This document shows positions 27,712 to 38,814 of a DNA stretch of 64,000 bases, piece by piece. The stretch's first letter is position 1, and each line of letters begins with the position of its first letter. The stretch covers positions 2,294,001 to 2,358,000 of the forward strand of contig JAOCPU010000001.1 of NCBI GenBank assembly GCA_035772785.1, given 5' to 3'. Position numbers and translations under genes: made by a program. The stretch comes from Phlebiopsis flavidoalba (lineage: Eukaryota > Basidiomycota > Agaricomycetes > Polyporales > Phanerochaetaceae). The notes beneath the pieces are model-generated. The model worked only from the letters and a program-made list of their open reading frames with translations. It had not been told where the DNA came from and ran no database searches.

Positions 27712-29970
27712 CGGGAAGATGAGGGGAAACCCGGGTTGGAATGGATGGGGGACGTCGACGAGGACGAGCTAGACGACGAGCAGCGAGAAGGTGAGGGTGG
27801 AGAGTCGAGGACGGTGATGACCAAGAGTGACCCAGGAACGCCTCCAGGGCGCCCACACAGCCAGCCGGGTGTCCAGCCCGGCGCGAGGGCGCTTATGCGT
27901 CATGCGGCCGCCGCCCGCAACTGTCCGCCCCGGAACGGACTCTGTCGGCGCCGAAGCTGGCCGCGCCGTCTCTCATCATTCAAATATATCCCATTTTGTA
28001 GCTGTCCACACGTCGTCGAATTTCTCCCAGAACCAAAGTTCTACAGGGTAAACAACTCTCCAACGGAGTTTGAGACACAGTTTTTGGGTTTGGGGACGGA
28101 AAGCCCCTAGCTTTGTCTGGACGCTCATGCAAACACCCAGGCGAAACTGTGCTACCGTCGAGCCCAAGCAAGGAGGCCATGCACAAATATCCTCCGATCC
28201 TGATCACGTTCTCAGCTTGCACGGAAACACTTCAGGACAGATTGGATGGCTTGTAGTCGCTTTGAAAAACCCCAGTGTAGCTGCAATTGGTACAACAGGA
28301 TTAATGATGACACTCCCGGCCGCGACCGTCAATGCAATCGATCCCAGGACTGGCCGGGGCCCATCCATTGCGTCGCGGTCTACTCCAGCCCGTGGGAGAA
28401 TCGTCCTTTGATATTCTGGAGTGTGAAGAAAGCGACATGCGAAGAACTCCGCTCACCCGTAGCTCGGTCTCTAAACTCTATGGGTGTGGGTCAAGGCTGC
28501 TATAAAAGCGACGAGCTCCAAGATTAGTCCCTCTCGTCTCAGGTAAGTCTCAAGTGTGATTGTTTCAACAAAACCTCATGAAGCTTGCGCTAAGATGGAT
28601 GAACATAAACTCTTCAAGGCTGCTCAACCCCACAGTACCTTTGCCTCGCGCGATAAAGCTACGCTCACACGCGACTAAATACAACGAGACTGGCGGACGC
28701 CTAAGCTAAACTCACCCAGTCACCGTGGGCGTACTTAAGTCAGTGATCCAGCGAGCACATTCGGAACGATGACTGAAGATTGTTATATTGCAAGTCAACA
28801 CGGAGACCATCCCGTCGTCGATACTAGTATGTAATTATACATCGTGAGATGATTGCGAAGCACGTCTTATTATTAACATCAACTTCGCGTATTCTTCCGA
28901 TGCGGCCAAATCGAAGCGTCCTGGCACTGCGAGCTGCTCGAGGATGTTGGCGGCGCACGTAGCAACAACAGGGAAAGAGCAAATGCAACTTCCATGCTTC
29001 ACAAACTACCACGATGAGGCGGTAGAGTGTGGTTTTTGCGGCCCGGGAGCATACTTTGGTGTATCACAAGCGTACTAAATTATACGCTCCTTTTCACGTA
29101 AGCTCGTCCGCGTTAGCGTTGGAAAATATAACGACAAAGCTTGTGAGTAAGCATTCCACATCTTGAACGCTATCGTTCATTTAGAGTCGAGGGCAGAATT
29201 AGCATAAGAGCACGCCAACATCGCATGCGCTAATCTCAGCAGTAATAGCTCAGCGACTAGTTACACGGGTTACACAACTTGTTAGAAACAGCCGAGCGCA
29301 GATCGACAATTTGTGGTTGATTTGTCGTCAGATCTTGGTGCACAGACATTTTTCCATCATTCAGCACAAGATTCTCTGGAGCTGATGCAAAAGCAAACCA
29401 CTACATGACGCAAGATGTCGATCTCACTTGAGCGCAATGGAACTCAAATGAGACCTACAAGTAGGCGAGAAATTGCCGCATATTAAAGTAAGTAGTAAGT
29501 CCGTAGGTCTACTTTTGGACTCCAGATTTATTGGGGCGAGCCAATTGAGAATTATTCAAGATACTTGTTTTGAAAGCTCAAGTTATCCTAGTAGTCATAG
29601 AAATGACAACTCGACCCCATCGCAGCATGGTATGTTTCGCTACCGGTGCGCCCTCGCGATGAACTTGACATGAACTCGGCTCAGAATCACCGCGCCACCA
29701 TGGCTCTGTATGGAGCCAAAGGTTGCACAAAAGTCGCGAGATTGAGATAACATGAGCACGAATGTATGCTTAGTGGATAGAGCATACACTCTTGACATTT
29801 TCTCTTCAAGCCAAATTGCATTGATTCTAATTATGCAAGTTGACAACAGCTCCCAATGATAAACAACAACAGTGAGGAATAACCAAATGGAAAGACGACT
29901 AGCTTTTAACTACACGTATAGTGCGAATGACAGCAATATGTACAGTGCAGAATGATATGACAAATAATTA
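27712..29970. other. Long region without a recognised gene
   Basis: Holds the RSP5 promoter (GC-rich 27820-27960) and a plus-strand TATA/donor pair at 28501-28548. The remainder, to the end of the MET30-like gene, is AT-richer sequence without protein text. No family-matching coding sequence was found on either strand. Confidence 0.4.
28501..28548 (+). promoter_or_regulatory. TATA box followed by a consensus splice donor, no ORF
   Basis: TATAAAAG at 28501-28508 is followed 34 bases later by AGGTAAGT (GTAAGT 28543-28548). This is the arrangement expected at the start of a transcript with an intron in its leader. The longest following frames are only about 27-43 codons and match nothing known to me. 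It could be a non-coding transcript, a very small protein gene, or chance. Confidence 0.25.
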
Positions 29971-32420
29971 TTACAGAGCGTCAGGTGAAGCGATGCAGAA
30001 TTCCGGGATGAGTAATGAGACAATGGAATGAAATATGTATGACGGGCTGAAACTCCAGACTCTGACGTCGTTGGTCGTCAGAACCTGACACACAATCCTT
30101 CTGTCTTCCACCTAGCGCGACGCAGGTCACAGCACCACGATGACCAACTAACGTTGCAGTACACCGTCCTTCTTCTCGGGGGACCCCAAACCTATGCGCG
30201 CATGAGTGCGCGTTTTAAACGTACATCAGACCCCAGGGAATGGCGCACCTTAATTGTCCTACATGTCAGGACATGCTCAATCACCAGTCTTGCTCGCACT
30301 CCTTGTCGTTTCGCAGGCACTAGCAAGGACCACGGACCTCGATGTCCCGAACAAATGTCTGCTGGGGGCCTTTCGCCCTTTTCTTTCCCGACCTTTATCT
30401 TTTTTCTGGACTCCGTTACCCTCCGTTTATCTTCACTCCCGCCTCCATTATCGTGTCTTCCCGCCCCTCGATGTGCCCTGTTTAAACAATGTCTGTATAT
30501 ATCGTGGGCTTTTGCCTTGGCGAGTCCAGGTCCCACACACTTGATTCCGTATTGGTCGAGGCTGCCTGAGATGAGTACAGGCTTCGCGCGTGTCGCACGG
30601 CGACGCCGCACTTCGTCCGCTCGTTCGCGACCTTCGTCGCAATGGCGCGTCGGTCGCCCTTGCGCGTCGTCGAGAGTCGGTCGGGGTCGTGCACGAAGAC
30701 GCGCGAGTTTGCGCCAGACATCGCCACCGGGGCGGTACGCAAAGGGGCTGCCTGTCGCGGTGCTCACGAGTCGCTGGGTGGACACGCGGCCGAGCGCGAC
30801 TTTGCGGCGCTCTCGGAGCTGGTCGTCCCGACTGTGCGGCCTCGCCCATCGCAGGGCTCGCTCGACCACAGCGCGCACGAGCTTGAGAGTTTGGACCTGC
30901 CAACGTGACCTGGTGAACTGGCGGATTGCCAATATGTGCGCTTGTGCAAGATCCCATAGACGTATGGTGCCGTCGTCACAGAGGCAGAGAACAACACCAT
31001 CTTGCCAGGGTCGATGGCGCCACGGCTTCGAGCATTCGCCTCGCGCGACGGAGACGGTGCCATCTCAGGCGGGAGCCTGTCTGAGAACGATCCAGACAGT
31101 AGACGTGTCACTTTGAATCCCAAAAAGCTGGACTGAGTTGACCCAATCCCGATGACCGCGGAGCGGTGAAAGCACTCGGAATGCCCGTGACGCGGTTACT
31201 AGTCCCCCACCCACTTTGACGCCCCACTTCCATGTGTCGCACGTCGCTCCCACTCCGTTCCCGTCAGACCGTTCCGCTCGCCAGCACGTTCGCAGTCGAA
31301 GTTGAGACACACGACGCCCTCGGTGTGACCTTCACGAGGACGCGCAGACACTTGCCCTGTCCGGCCAGTCCCACACACACGCATTCGTGTTGTCCATTGC
31401 TTCCCGTGACCAGTCTTCACCTCATCAACACTGCAGAGCTCGTTACCACGCGCGGGGTTGTGTCCGGTTTAGACAGTGGATTTCGCGACCAGGTCTCGAG
31501 GTTCCAAACACGCGCCCGTGCGGTCGTACGAGCCGGTGATAAGGATGGGAAACGCGGGAATGGATTCAGAATAAGGTCTCGCTGAACTGCAAACACATTA
31601 CGCCCATCTGTATGCCCAGGATAGGAGAGCGTGCGGACTGTACATCGACCGCGGCGCCACAGTTGCGCTCGATTGTTAGACGCTCGCAATACACCGTCCT
31701 TCCAAGGTCGCGTGCGCGGTGGCCATGCAGTGCGGCTCATTCAGGGGTTTCCCGGAGGAGGAAAGGAAAGGGATTGGTTGAGTTGGGCGACATGGGAGAC
31801 GTCGGCATTGCTACTCTGGGGTTTAAGAATGAGGGAGTCCGTAGATTAGCGAAGGTTGTTCAGATCAGATTGGAAGGTCATGCGAGTGTCTCGAGACTGT
31901 TGCCGCTTGAAGCGGTTGCGCTGCTACCGTGGTCGACTGTTTCCCAATGGTATCGATGGTGGCGCTTGATTGCAGATATGGAGGGATGAGGAGATGGTGT
32001 CGCCGCGTGGGGACCCCGAGGGCAGACGGTGGATCGATCAGTACTTCGCCAACAATCGGTGAGCCACCCCCACAACCGCGTCCATTGAGGCACTTTTGCC
32101 CGACACACACTGCTGCTCGACAATCCGCGCCACAGAATCATCACACACAGTCCCCGCGAGGCTCTCTTCCAACGTTGTCTGACTTGCGCAGGCGCGACAC
32201 AGAGACGCTCCGGTGTTTTGCGCATCGAGAGAGCCGAGGATCGTTTAACGCGACCTCGCTCGGTAGGACCGTAAACGGGTCTATGCGGATTAGGTGGGCT
32301 AGCTGCTCGCTGAGAAGCGAGAGCTGCGAGAAGCAGCACATTGTGAGGAGGCCATGGAGAATGAGGGCGCGCCGAGGATGGGCGAGAGGATGAAAAGTTT
32401 TGGCACCAAATGGCGCATGA
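29971..32420 (-). CDS. MET30: F-box and WD40-repeat protein, MET30-like SCF adaptor
   Basis: Substrate-recognition subunit of an SCF ubiquitin ligase. The N-terminal conserved block reads CCFSQLSLLSEQLAHLIRID then PFTVLPSEVAL (about 32245-32341), which is the F-box. Frame-shifted RQRWKRASRG and VGQKCLNGRGCGGG follow; MET30 homologues have a 'GQKC..CGWGLP' segment at this point. WD40 blades include GHTDG (31603-31617) with ARVWNLET (31492-31515), GHTEGVVCLN (31301-31330), LRGHRDWVNSVQLF (31122-31163), GHVGR near 30875-30900, PVLISGSLDQ near 30555-30590, SGHRGPWSLL near 30320-30355, and a last blade GHRGAVTCVAL near 30120-30155. The C-terminus RVWSFSPSYIFHSI ends at TAA 29971-29973. The 5' limit is not determined; N-terminal low-complexity exons may extend to about 33240. 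Assignment to MET30 rather than another F-box/WD40 paralogue rests on the CCFSQLS-to-F-box layout. Confidence 0.8.
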
Positions 32421-32429
32421 CCGCGGCAC

Positions 32430-33724
32430 TGCGCTCCTTCAACGGGGAGCGCATCTCACAATGCCTACAGGCAGGACAGAGTTAGCACCTTGTATGAATA
32501 CCGGCACCGGTGCATGTAGGGTGGAAGCCTCGCACTATCGTCAACGCGAACAGCAACGGGCGCTCAGTGACAGCTTCCAGACATTGATGAGTCGATCCCG
32601 TTGCGTTCGATGGGCAAACCACAATGGGTTTATGGGCTGCTTGTTCATTCAGGACCGCCCAGGAGTCATCAGGAGCTGACTCGGCGCATTTTGTCGTGTG
32701 ATGGCCGCCACTGCAAGAAAAACGCATACCAGAGGGCCCCTTGTGGAGACCCCCCTGTAGTGGGGGGTATCCGAGGGGAGGAAGCGTACACGCGGCGGGA
32801 AAGACTCACCTGCTGTAGCTTCAAATTCGTGCCTCGTCTGCCATTCGCTGATGGCGTACACAGAGTTTCATCCTGGTGGTGGGGCAAGCTGTGACGAGCC
32901 ACTTGAAGCATGATAAAGTCCCCCACTAGTTGCCTTTTGGTCTAAGAGTGTCGTGTCGAGTATATAGGGGCTTCAAGCACAGCAGTGACAGGAGGGTGTG
33001 AGCGGGACTGGGACAGGGATCGGGGACACGAGAGGTGGGCGCTTTGGCGAGTTTGGCGGGCGGGGATAGTATCGCAGACGTAGCCAGAGGACTGTTGCAA
33101 GAAAGGTGTCGGCGTTGTGGCCATCGTCCTCGACGGTGGTTTGGGAGTAAGGTGCAGGAATAATGCACAGTCCGTGCCGCGGGTTTATTTGAGCGGTGTA
33201 TGTCGAGTTTTGTGCCAAAACTCGCGCTAAAGCTACGAGCTATCACGTCTTCATTATGTCATCAGCATCACGCCTATTTGCGCCACGTGGGAGTAATTAA
33301 GCTACTTACGCCGTTCTCGCAATCAAAAGTCTATCTCTCGCCTTGTCGATTTCGAAGAGATGGGAGTGATCTCTCTCGAACGCGATGGGGGGATACATTG
33401 TATAGCGCGTATGTTATATATTCGTGTTAATTATGACAACATGGCTGCAAGTAACAGGTGCAATCATCATACGTGCATCGTCGACGACAAGTTATACAGC
33501 GTGGTGCAAAATTATTGCGCGTGGAACGGAGGTGGCCTGGCGAGGCGCAGGACACGCGGACGACGGGCCCACAGGCAGTATACAGGAGCAGCAGAGTACA
33601 GCAGCAGCGACCGAGGATGAGGCCAGAAGAGAACACAGGACGAACATCACGATCAATAATAAAGACAAGAAAAATAGCACATCTCTCTCACTCATCCTCG
33701 CGATCGCTGTGCTTGTGGTTGTGT
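32430..33724 (-). other. Region between MET30-like gene and GSK3; possible 5' exons
   Basis: Minus-strand frames at 32669-33246 are Ser/Pro/Ala-rich and could be the poorly conserved N-terminus of the MET30-like protein, but nothing proves it. The remainder is probably GSK3 3' untranslated region. Confidence 0.25.
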
Positions 33725-35428
33725 TTAGTCCAGAGTGATTTCTCATTTGCTCCAGTGGTATCGGCTGGAAGTTGTCCAGGTGGATCGAGCGCGAGGCCAG
33801 CTCCGACTCGCAGTGTGGTGGGGACGAGAGTGTGCGGATGAGGTCGGGGCGCACCGAGAGCTCTAAAAACAAACGCAACAACGGCGTTAGCAACACTCAT
33901 TCCGCAGCAGACAGACGCCACTCACCCTCGCGCGTGAAGTTGAAGTAGGAGAGGGAACTCCTTTCCGTTGGGCATCTTCGCGCCTTCCACTCGCAATTCG
34001 TCGAAGAACGGATGGCACATCGCTTCGACAGCGCTCAAGCGAGCCTCGGGTGTGTACTCGAGCAGCTTCGGGAACCAGATCGATCGCTTCTGGGGAAGTG
34101 CGGGGACGGAACACCTGAATGATGTCAGCGAATGCCTGCACAAGACCCTAATATAAATCACCTTAGAGAACGGGTGAGGCTTGATCTGAGGGAACTTGTG
34201 CTCCATGTAGTTGGGGTTCATGGTCTTGATCTGCTCGCGAGAAGGTGTACCAAGCACCTTGATGATCTCGACGAGTTGGTCAATCCCACTCTCACCAGGG
34301 AACAGGGGCTGTCCCAGCATCAACTCGGCCATGACACACCCAGTTGACCAGAGAATAGAGAAAAAAGAAAAGAGAAAAGGAGAAAAATATCTGCAATGTG
34401 CATTTAGGAGGGGAGAACGTTCCCATGAACAAACGAACATACCGATATTGGTCGTGTAGTTGGTCGCGCCGAAAAAATGAGCTCGGGGGCACGATAGTAG
34501 CGAGAGCAAATGTAGCTGACATTAGGCTCGCCAGCGACAAGAATCTTTGCTGAGCCAAAGTCGCAGAGCTTGAGGACACCCGTGGAGGGGTTCAGGAGGA
34601 GGTTCTGTGGCTTGATGTCACGATGGCAGATGCCGACAGAGTGAATGTACATGAGCGAGCGCAGCAGTTGATACATGTACAACTTGATTTGCAGCATAGG
34701 CATGGGCTGCTTGAGCTTGGCGTAGTGGCGACTAGCGCGATATACAGTTTCGAGGGAACATATTCGAGAACAAGGTTGAGGTAAACTTCGTCTTTCTTTG
34801 GCCCGAGACATTAGCATCACGCAAATGATCAATCTGGGACAAGGGACTGACCTTGTCGCCATTAGAATAGAAGAAAGCTTTAAGATCGACTACATTTGGG
34901 TGGGGAGAACGAGGCGCATGATCTGGAGTTCACGGTTCTGTCGCACAACAACATAAGCACGGGACATACGATCTTTCGCGATCGAGACGACATACCTTGA
35001 ACCGCTTATCCTGCAGGACTTCTTGATCGCTATATCCTGGTTCCCAGGCTCATCGAGGAGCCGCGCCTGGAAGACGATACCGAAGGAAGCCGTTGCCTAT
35101 GAGCCTTGCAGCTTTGGTATAGGAGAGATCCTTCTGGTCACCAGTCTTTCCGTCGCGAGGCCACAACCTTAACGACCTTGAGCGAGGATTCATATCAAAA
35201 TCTATAGAAAGGTAGTGGGAGGGGGTCAGCATACACGGTTTCGAACGGTTTGGACAATAAGGGCGCCGGGGCTTAGGACAAGGATGAGTAGTTGGCAGTA
35301 TTCGGTGGACAATGTGGCCAACCGGATTTGGTATAGGGAATCCTCGACGGCACGGAGTCAAAAGAGCATGTAGAGAGGCCTACGTACGGGAGATCTTCGA
35401 CACCATTTATAGGACCGTGGGTTGCCAT
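33725..35428 (-). CDS. GSK3: Glycogen synthase kinase 3 (GSK3/shaggy-type Ser/Thr kinase)
   Basis: CMGC-family protein kinase. The start at 35428 gives [14 protein letters not shown] before an intron. A second exon reads [14 protein letters not shown] (about 35115-35165). The glycine loop IGNG and the ATP-lysine segment DIAIKK (about 35010-35040) follow. A well-read exon runs [20 protein letters not shown] (about 34685-34745), [11 protein letters not shown] with the HRD at 34617-34625, DFG at 34554-34562, and the GSK3-specific activation loop [13 protein letters not shown] with the autophosphorylated tyrosine (34482-34520). The next exons read [60 protein letters not shown] and [12 protein letters not shown], down to PIPLEQMR. 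The stop is TAA at 33725-33727 after one extra base near 33739-33741. A six-A run at 34472-34477 also shifts the frame. Confidence 0.95.
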
Positions 35429-37636
35429 TTGTGACGACTGACCGTGCCCAGAAACGCTTCGGATAACAGAGCCTTGAGGGATTATTTGCAGAAGGTCGAC
35501 GACGCGGATTATCGTAGGAGGCGTCGTGGGGGATCGTGGGGGGACGAGACGGGGATTTCGAGGGAGAGTCTCCTGTGTCAGCCGGAGGAGAGGGTTTGCC
35601 AGATGGTCCCTGGCGTTGGTTCGTGGAGGGCGAGTTGGAGGACGTGGAAGAGGAGACGAGGAGCTTGGAGAATGAGAGGCGGGGGAAAAGAGCGGGGTCT
35701 GCTGATACCATCGTCAAAACAGTCCTGACAAACAAGACAACCCCGCCAAGCGAACAAGCTCCGTCGAAAAATAATGCTCTGCGGACGGATATGTCCTTTT
35801 GTGTCGTATCTACTATACGTCCCATACACGAGATACACAATGTTTTACAGCTCGCAGATAAAAATTGTCTTTGACATGTGCACCGTGTGGCGACGACAAC
35901 AAGACCAGCAGCAGCACTTTATAGGGCGTGACGCCCGCGTCGTGGCCACGAACTCTCTCCCCAGGCTCCGGTATGTCTCCCCGTACCTTTGCAAAGCCCT
36001 TAACCTCATCTGACAATCCAGCGAGTCAAGCTACACGGGTGTCTGTGTGATGTCCTCCGAAAGGCCACTGCTGTCCTACACAGCAGCGACATTAATCTGT
36101 CCCTGTCAGGGTCTCCAGCCTTCAAACGCTCACTTAGGGAACGTGCTGTGCAGGCTCCTGCGGAACTTCTGGATCTGAACCTGATCTGAACTTGGCTCCT
36201 TCCTGCCGCGCACCGTGGATATTCAAACTTGTCACGACGATGCAGTTCAGGTCGCTATGCCCAGCAACACAGAGGTACCCATAGCTGCTATCGACATCTT
36301 CCGAGGACCCACTGTCTAGTTCTGTCTAGCTTCGAACGATTGGCTTACCTCGGTCTAGAGATTTGTTTACAAGATAGCCTCTCTGACCTCCTGACCTGAC
36401 CCACGTATTCCGTGTCTTTCTCAGTGGGCTGTTCCGTAAGCCTTCTTATGGTTTAGCACTGATAAAGTCGCTCCAGTCTCCTCTTCATGAGCTCTAGATA
36501 GGCTTCCAGCGGCCATATCCGCCTGGGCGTATCGGATATCGCAACCTGTCCTTATGGACCGTGAGTGTTTCTTCCAAAAAATGCATCATTTGATGCTTCA
36601 TAGGATATCCATTTTTTCTCACCTTTAGGGGTCGATCATGAACCGAGCCTCAAGGCCGGCTCGCAGTATCTGGGCACGTCGTCAAAATAATGGGAAATCT
36701 CTCCCGCTCACTCATTAAAGTCTCCGCTACTCCGAGATCCGATGCCCACGTTACAGAACGCCTTTGCGTATTGCATCAGCGGAAGACCGGAGTGTCTATC
36801 TGACGTGTCCCCTCATAACAGGAGATCTACCCCCGGCCGATTCAACGCTGCTTCCAGGTTTCAGTAACTACTGGTACCTATACATATAACCCAGCCCCCA
36901 CACCAACAGATATGAACATGTCCCCAATTTCTCGAACTCTCAACGCGATCTCACAATCATAGCGAGAATGAAAGGATTCGTCGCCGTTGAAGTTCTGATC
37001 ATTCTTAGGTATTTATCGGACGGCGCCGCCGCATCATGCTACTGACTAGGAATTTCGGATAATCCAGACTTCTGTTTATCAACTGTAATCCGCTGACTTC
37101 AGCATGCGGCTCCACTAACTCTCCTATCCCCTGACCTGGATGTGGCACAAACCAGGCCCGTATCTGTTTACAAGTGTCCGGTCACCTTTCCTCTCTGTCA
37201 CCATGCGCGTCGCCCTTTGCTTGAGCGCATTATATCTCACACTTTACCGCAGTACTCGGTGGTAGACACTGCGTCTACTAAACAAAAAAACTCATGCTGA
37301 GTCGAATACTTATTACTGAATCACTGGGTTAGAAAAAATCTTCAGATAGACTGAATGATTGACTATAAGAATGTACTCACGGGATTTTTCGGTCTTGTGG
37401 GACATACACTTCTGCGCTTTCAGACCATCATTCGTCGTGTTGTGGATGTAAAAAATACCGAGTGACCTTCACCCTCGACTCTCACGGTTTGCGAGGGCGA
37501 TGGCCCAATAGAAACGCGCGAATTCACAGCGGGGGAAATTCCCACGTACGGCAACGCCAAACAACGCTTCCGGACGATCCGTGCCTTCACGCTCGCCAGT
37601 CCTCTCCTCGTCCCCGCCCGTTTCTCTGCGACCACA
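35429..37636 (+). other. Long intergenic region; possible decayed F-box/LRR-like gene
   Basis: The first 400 bases are the GSK3 promoter and leader. From about 36000 to 36990 the plus strand has short leucine-rich readings, such as LTIQRVKLHGCLCDVLRKAT near 36010-36070 and MKGFVAVEVLIILRYLSDG at 36968-37024. They resemble fragments of Agaricomycete F-box-associated hypothetical proteins. No continuous frame exceeds about 80 codons. I treat this as intergenic DNA with a possible gene relic. The promoter of the complex I gene lies at the right end. Confidence 0.25.
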
Positions 37637-38695
37637 ATGTTTGATTTTTCCCTGCACGCCCTTTCGTCGCCAACTCAAAACAGGTAAGGGCCCTGCGCGG
37701 CACCCGGCGACCCTTACCACGACCCCCGTCCGCAAGTCGGACGCGCTGTTCGTTGTACGTCATGCTCGCATGCGCGACCGAGGCGTCCGACTTACACCAC
37801 CACTCTAGCATCGTGATACCACCTATAACAACCCTAAGGTAGGCCACAAATAAGCGTAAAGAGGACCTCGTGCCTATGTTGTGTAGATCCCATTCGAATT
37901 TAATGCCGACAACCTCAAACGCGCCGAGGAAATCATCGCCCGATACCCACCACAGTACAAGAAAGCCGCCGTAATCCCTCTCCTCGACCTCGGCCAACGG
38001 CAAAAACAAGGGATGGACAAGCATCAGCGTCATGAACTATGTCGGAAGCTGCTGGAGATGCCCGCCTTATGCGAGTATACGAAAGTCGCGACGTTCTACC
38101 CCCCCAACCATGTTCAACCCGGTGTTGCGGCGGGTTTGTCTGATATCATTACAAACGTCCAAGACTGACCTCGCCGCTGCGACTGCAGTGAGCCAATTGG
38201 CGCGAGAACTTGTTCAGGTCTGCACCACAACGCCTTGCATGCTCCGCGGCGCGTACGACATCCTCGATACCGTTTGCAAGGACCTCGGCGGTATCAAGCC
38301 CGGCGAGACGACTAAGGACGGAAAGTTCACGGTTGTTGATGGTGGAGTGTCAGGGTGCATGCAGCAACGCACCGATGTTGGTGGTTTGGCGACGACTTCT
38401 ACGTACGTGTTCCCCTACACGAAAGTCGGAGTATTGACCCGAGTAAATTCGCAGGAGGATATCACTCACACCAGAGACCACAAAGCAAAGGTGCTCGAGG
38501 CGTTCCGCAAGGGCGAGAAGCCAAAACCCGGCCCCCAGAGCGAGGCCGGCATACCAGTGAGCAAACTCGGCTGGTCTCACTGCACTCTCATCGAAGGTAC
38601 GTTTGCTACATACTAAATCACGGTTTACTAGCCCCCTCATTCTTGGCATATAGCCGTACGGCCCTGGAGAGTTCTGCACACCAGAGTTCAGTTAG
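37637..38695 (+). CDS. NDUFV2: NADH:ubiquinone oxidoreductase (complex I) 24 kDa subunit
   Basis: Mitochondrial matrix-arm subunit carrying a 2Fe-2S cluster. The start at 37637 opens a basic targeting presequence (after one extra [10 protein letters not shown], then [16 protein letters not shown]). A 30-base exon (37809-37838, [10 protein letters not shown]) sits between two clean introns, 37755-37808 and 37839-37886. Next come [20 protein letters not shown] and [13 protein letters not shown] (37887-38010), SVMNYVGKLLEMP and the ATFYxxFN region. The cluster cysteines are in CTTTPC (38221-38238) and CQGAC (38348-38362), followed by [26 protein letters not shown] and, in another frame, [10 protein letters not shown] lead to a last exon [13 protein letters not shown] with TAG at 38693-38695. 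Single extra bases near 38341 and 38385-38387 break the frame. The end lies 120 bases from the convergent bestrophin gene. Confidence 0.93.
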
Positions 38696-38814
38696 ATAGC
38701 GAAAGCTGTGTGGTACCGGATATTGTTGCAATGGTATGGACTGTTCCTAGATAAATACAAGCGGCGAAGAGTGTCAAATCACAAACGAGCCAGCTACGGC
38801 TGGCCTCGGGAAAG

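Noticed and set aside
30154..31116. 320-codon plus-strand open frame
   Set aside because: Shadow of the MET30-like gene on the minus strand, whose WD40 signatures are clear. The plus frame is Arg/Ser-rich without any family match.
35444..35840. 160-codon minus-strand frame upstream of GSK3
   Set aside because: Ser/Pro-rich leader-type sequence running through the GSK3 start in another frame. No evidence that it is translated.
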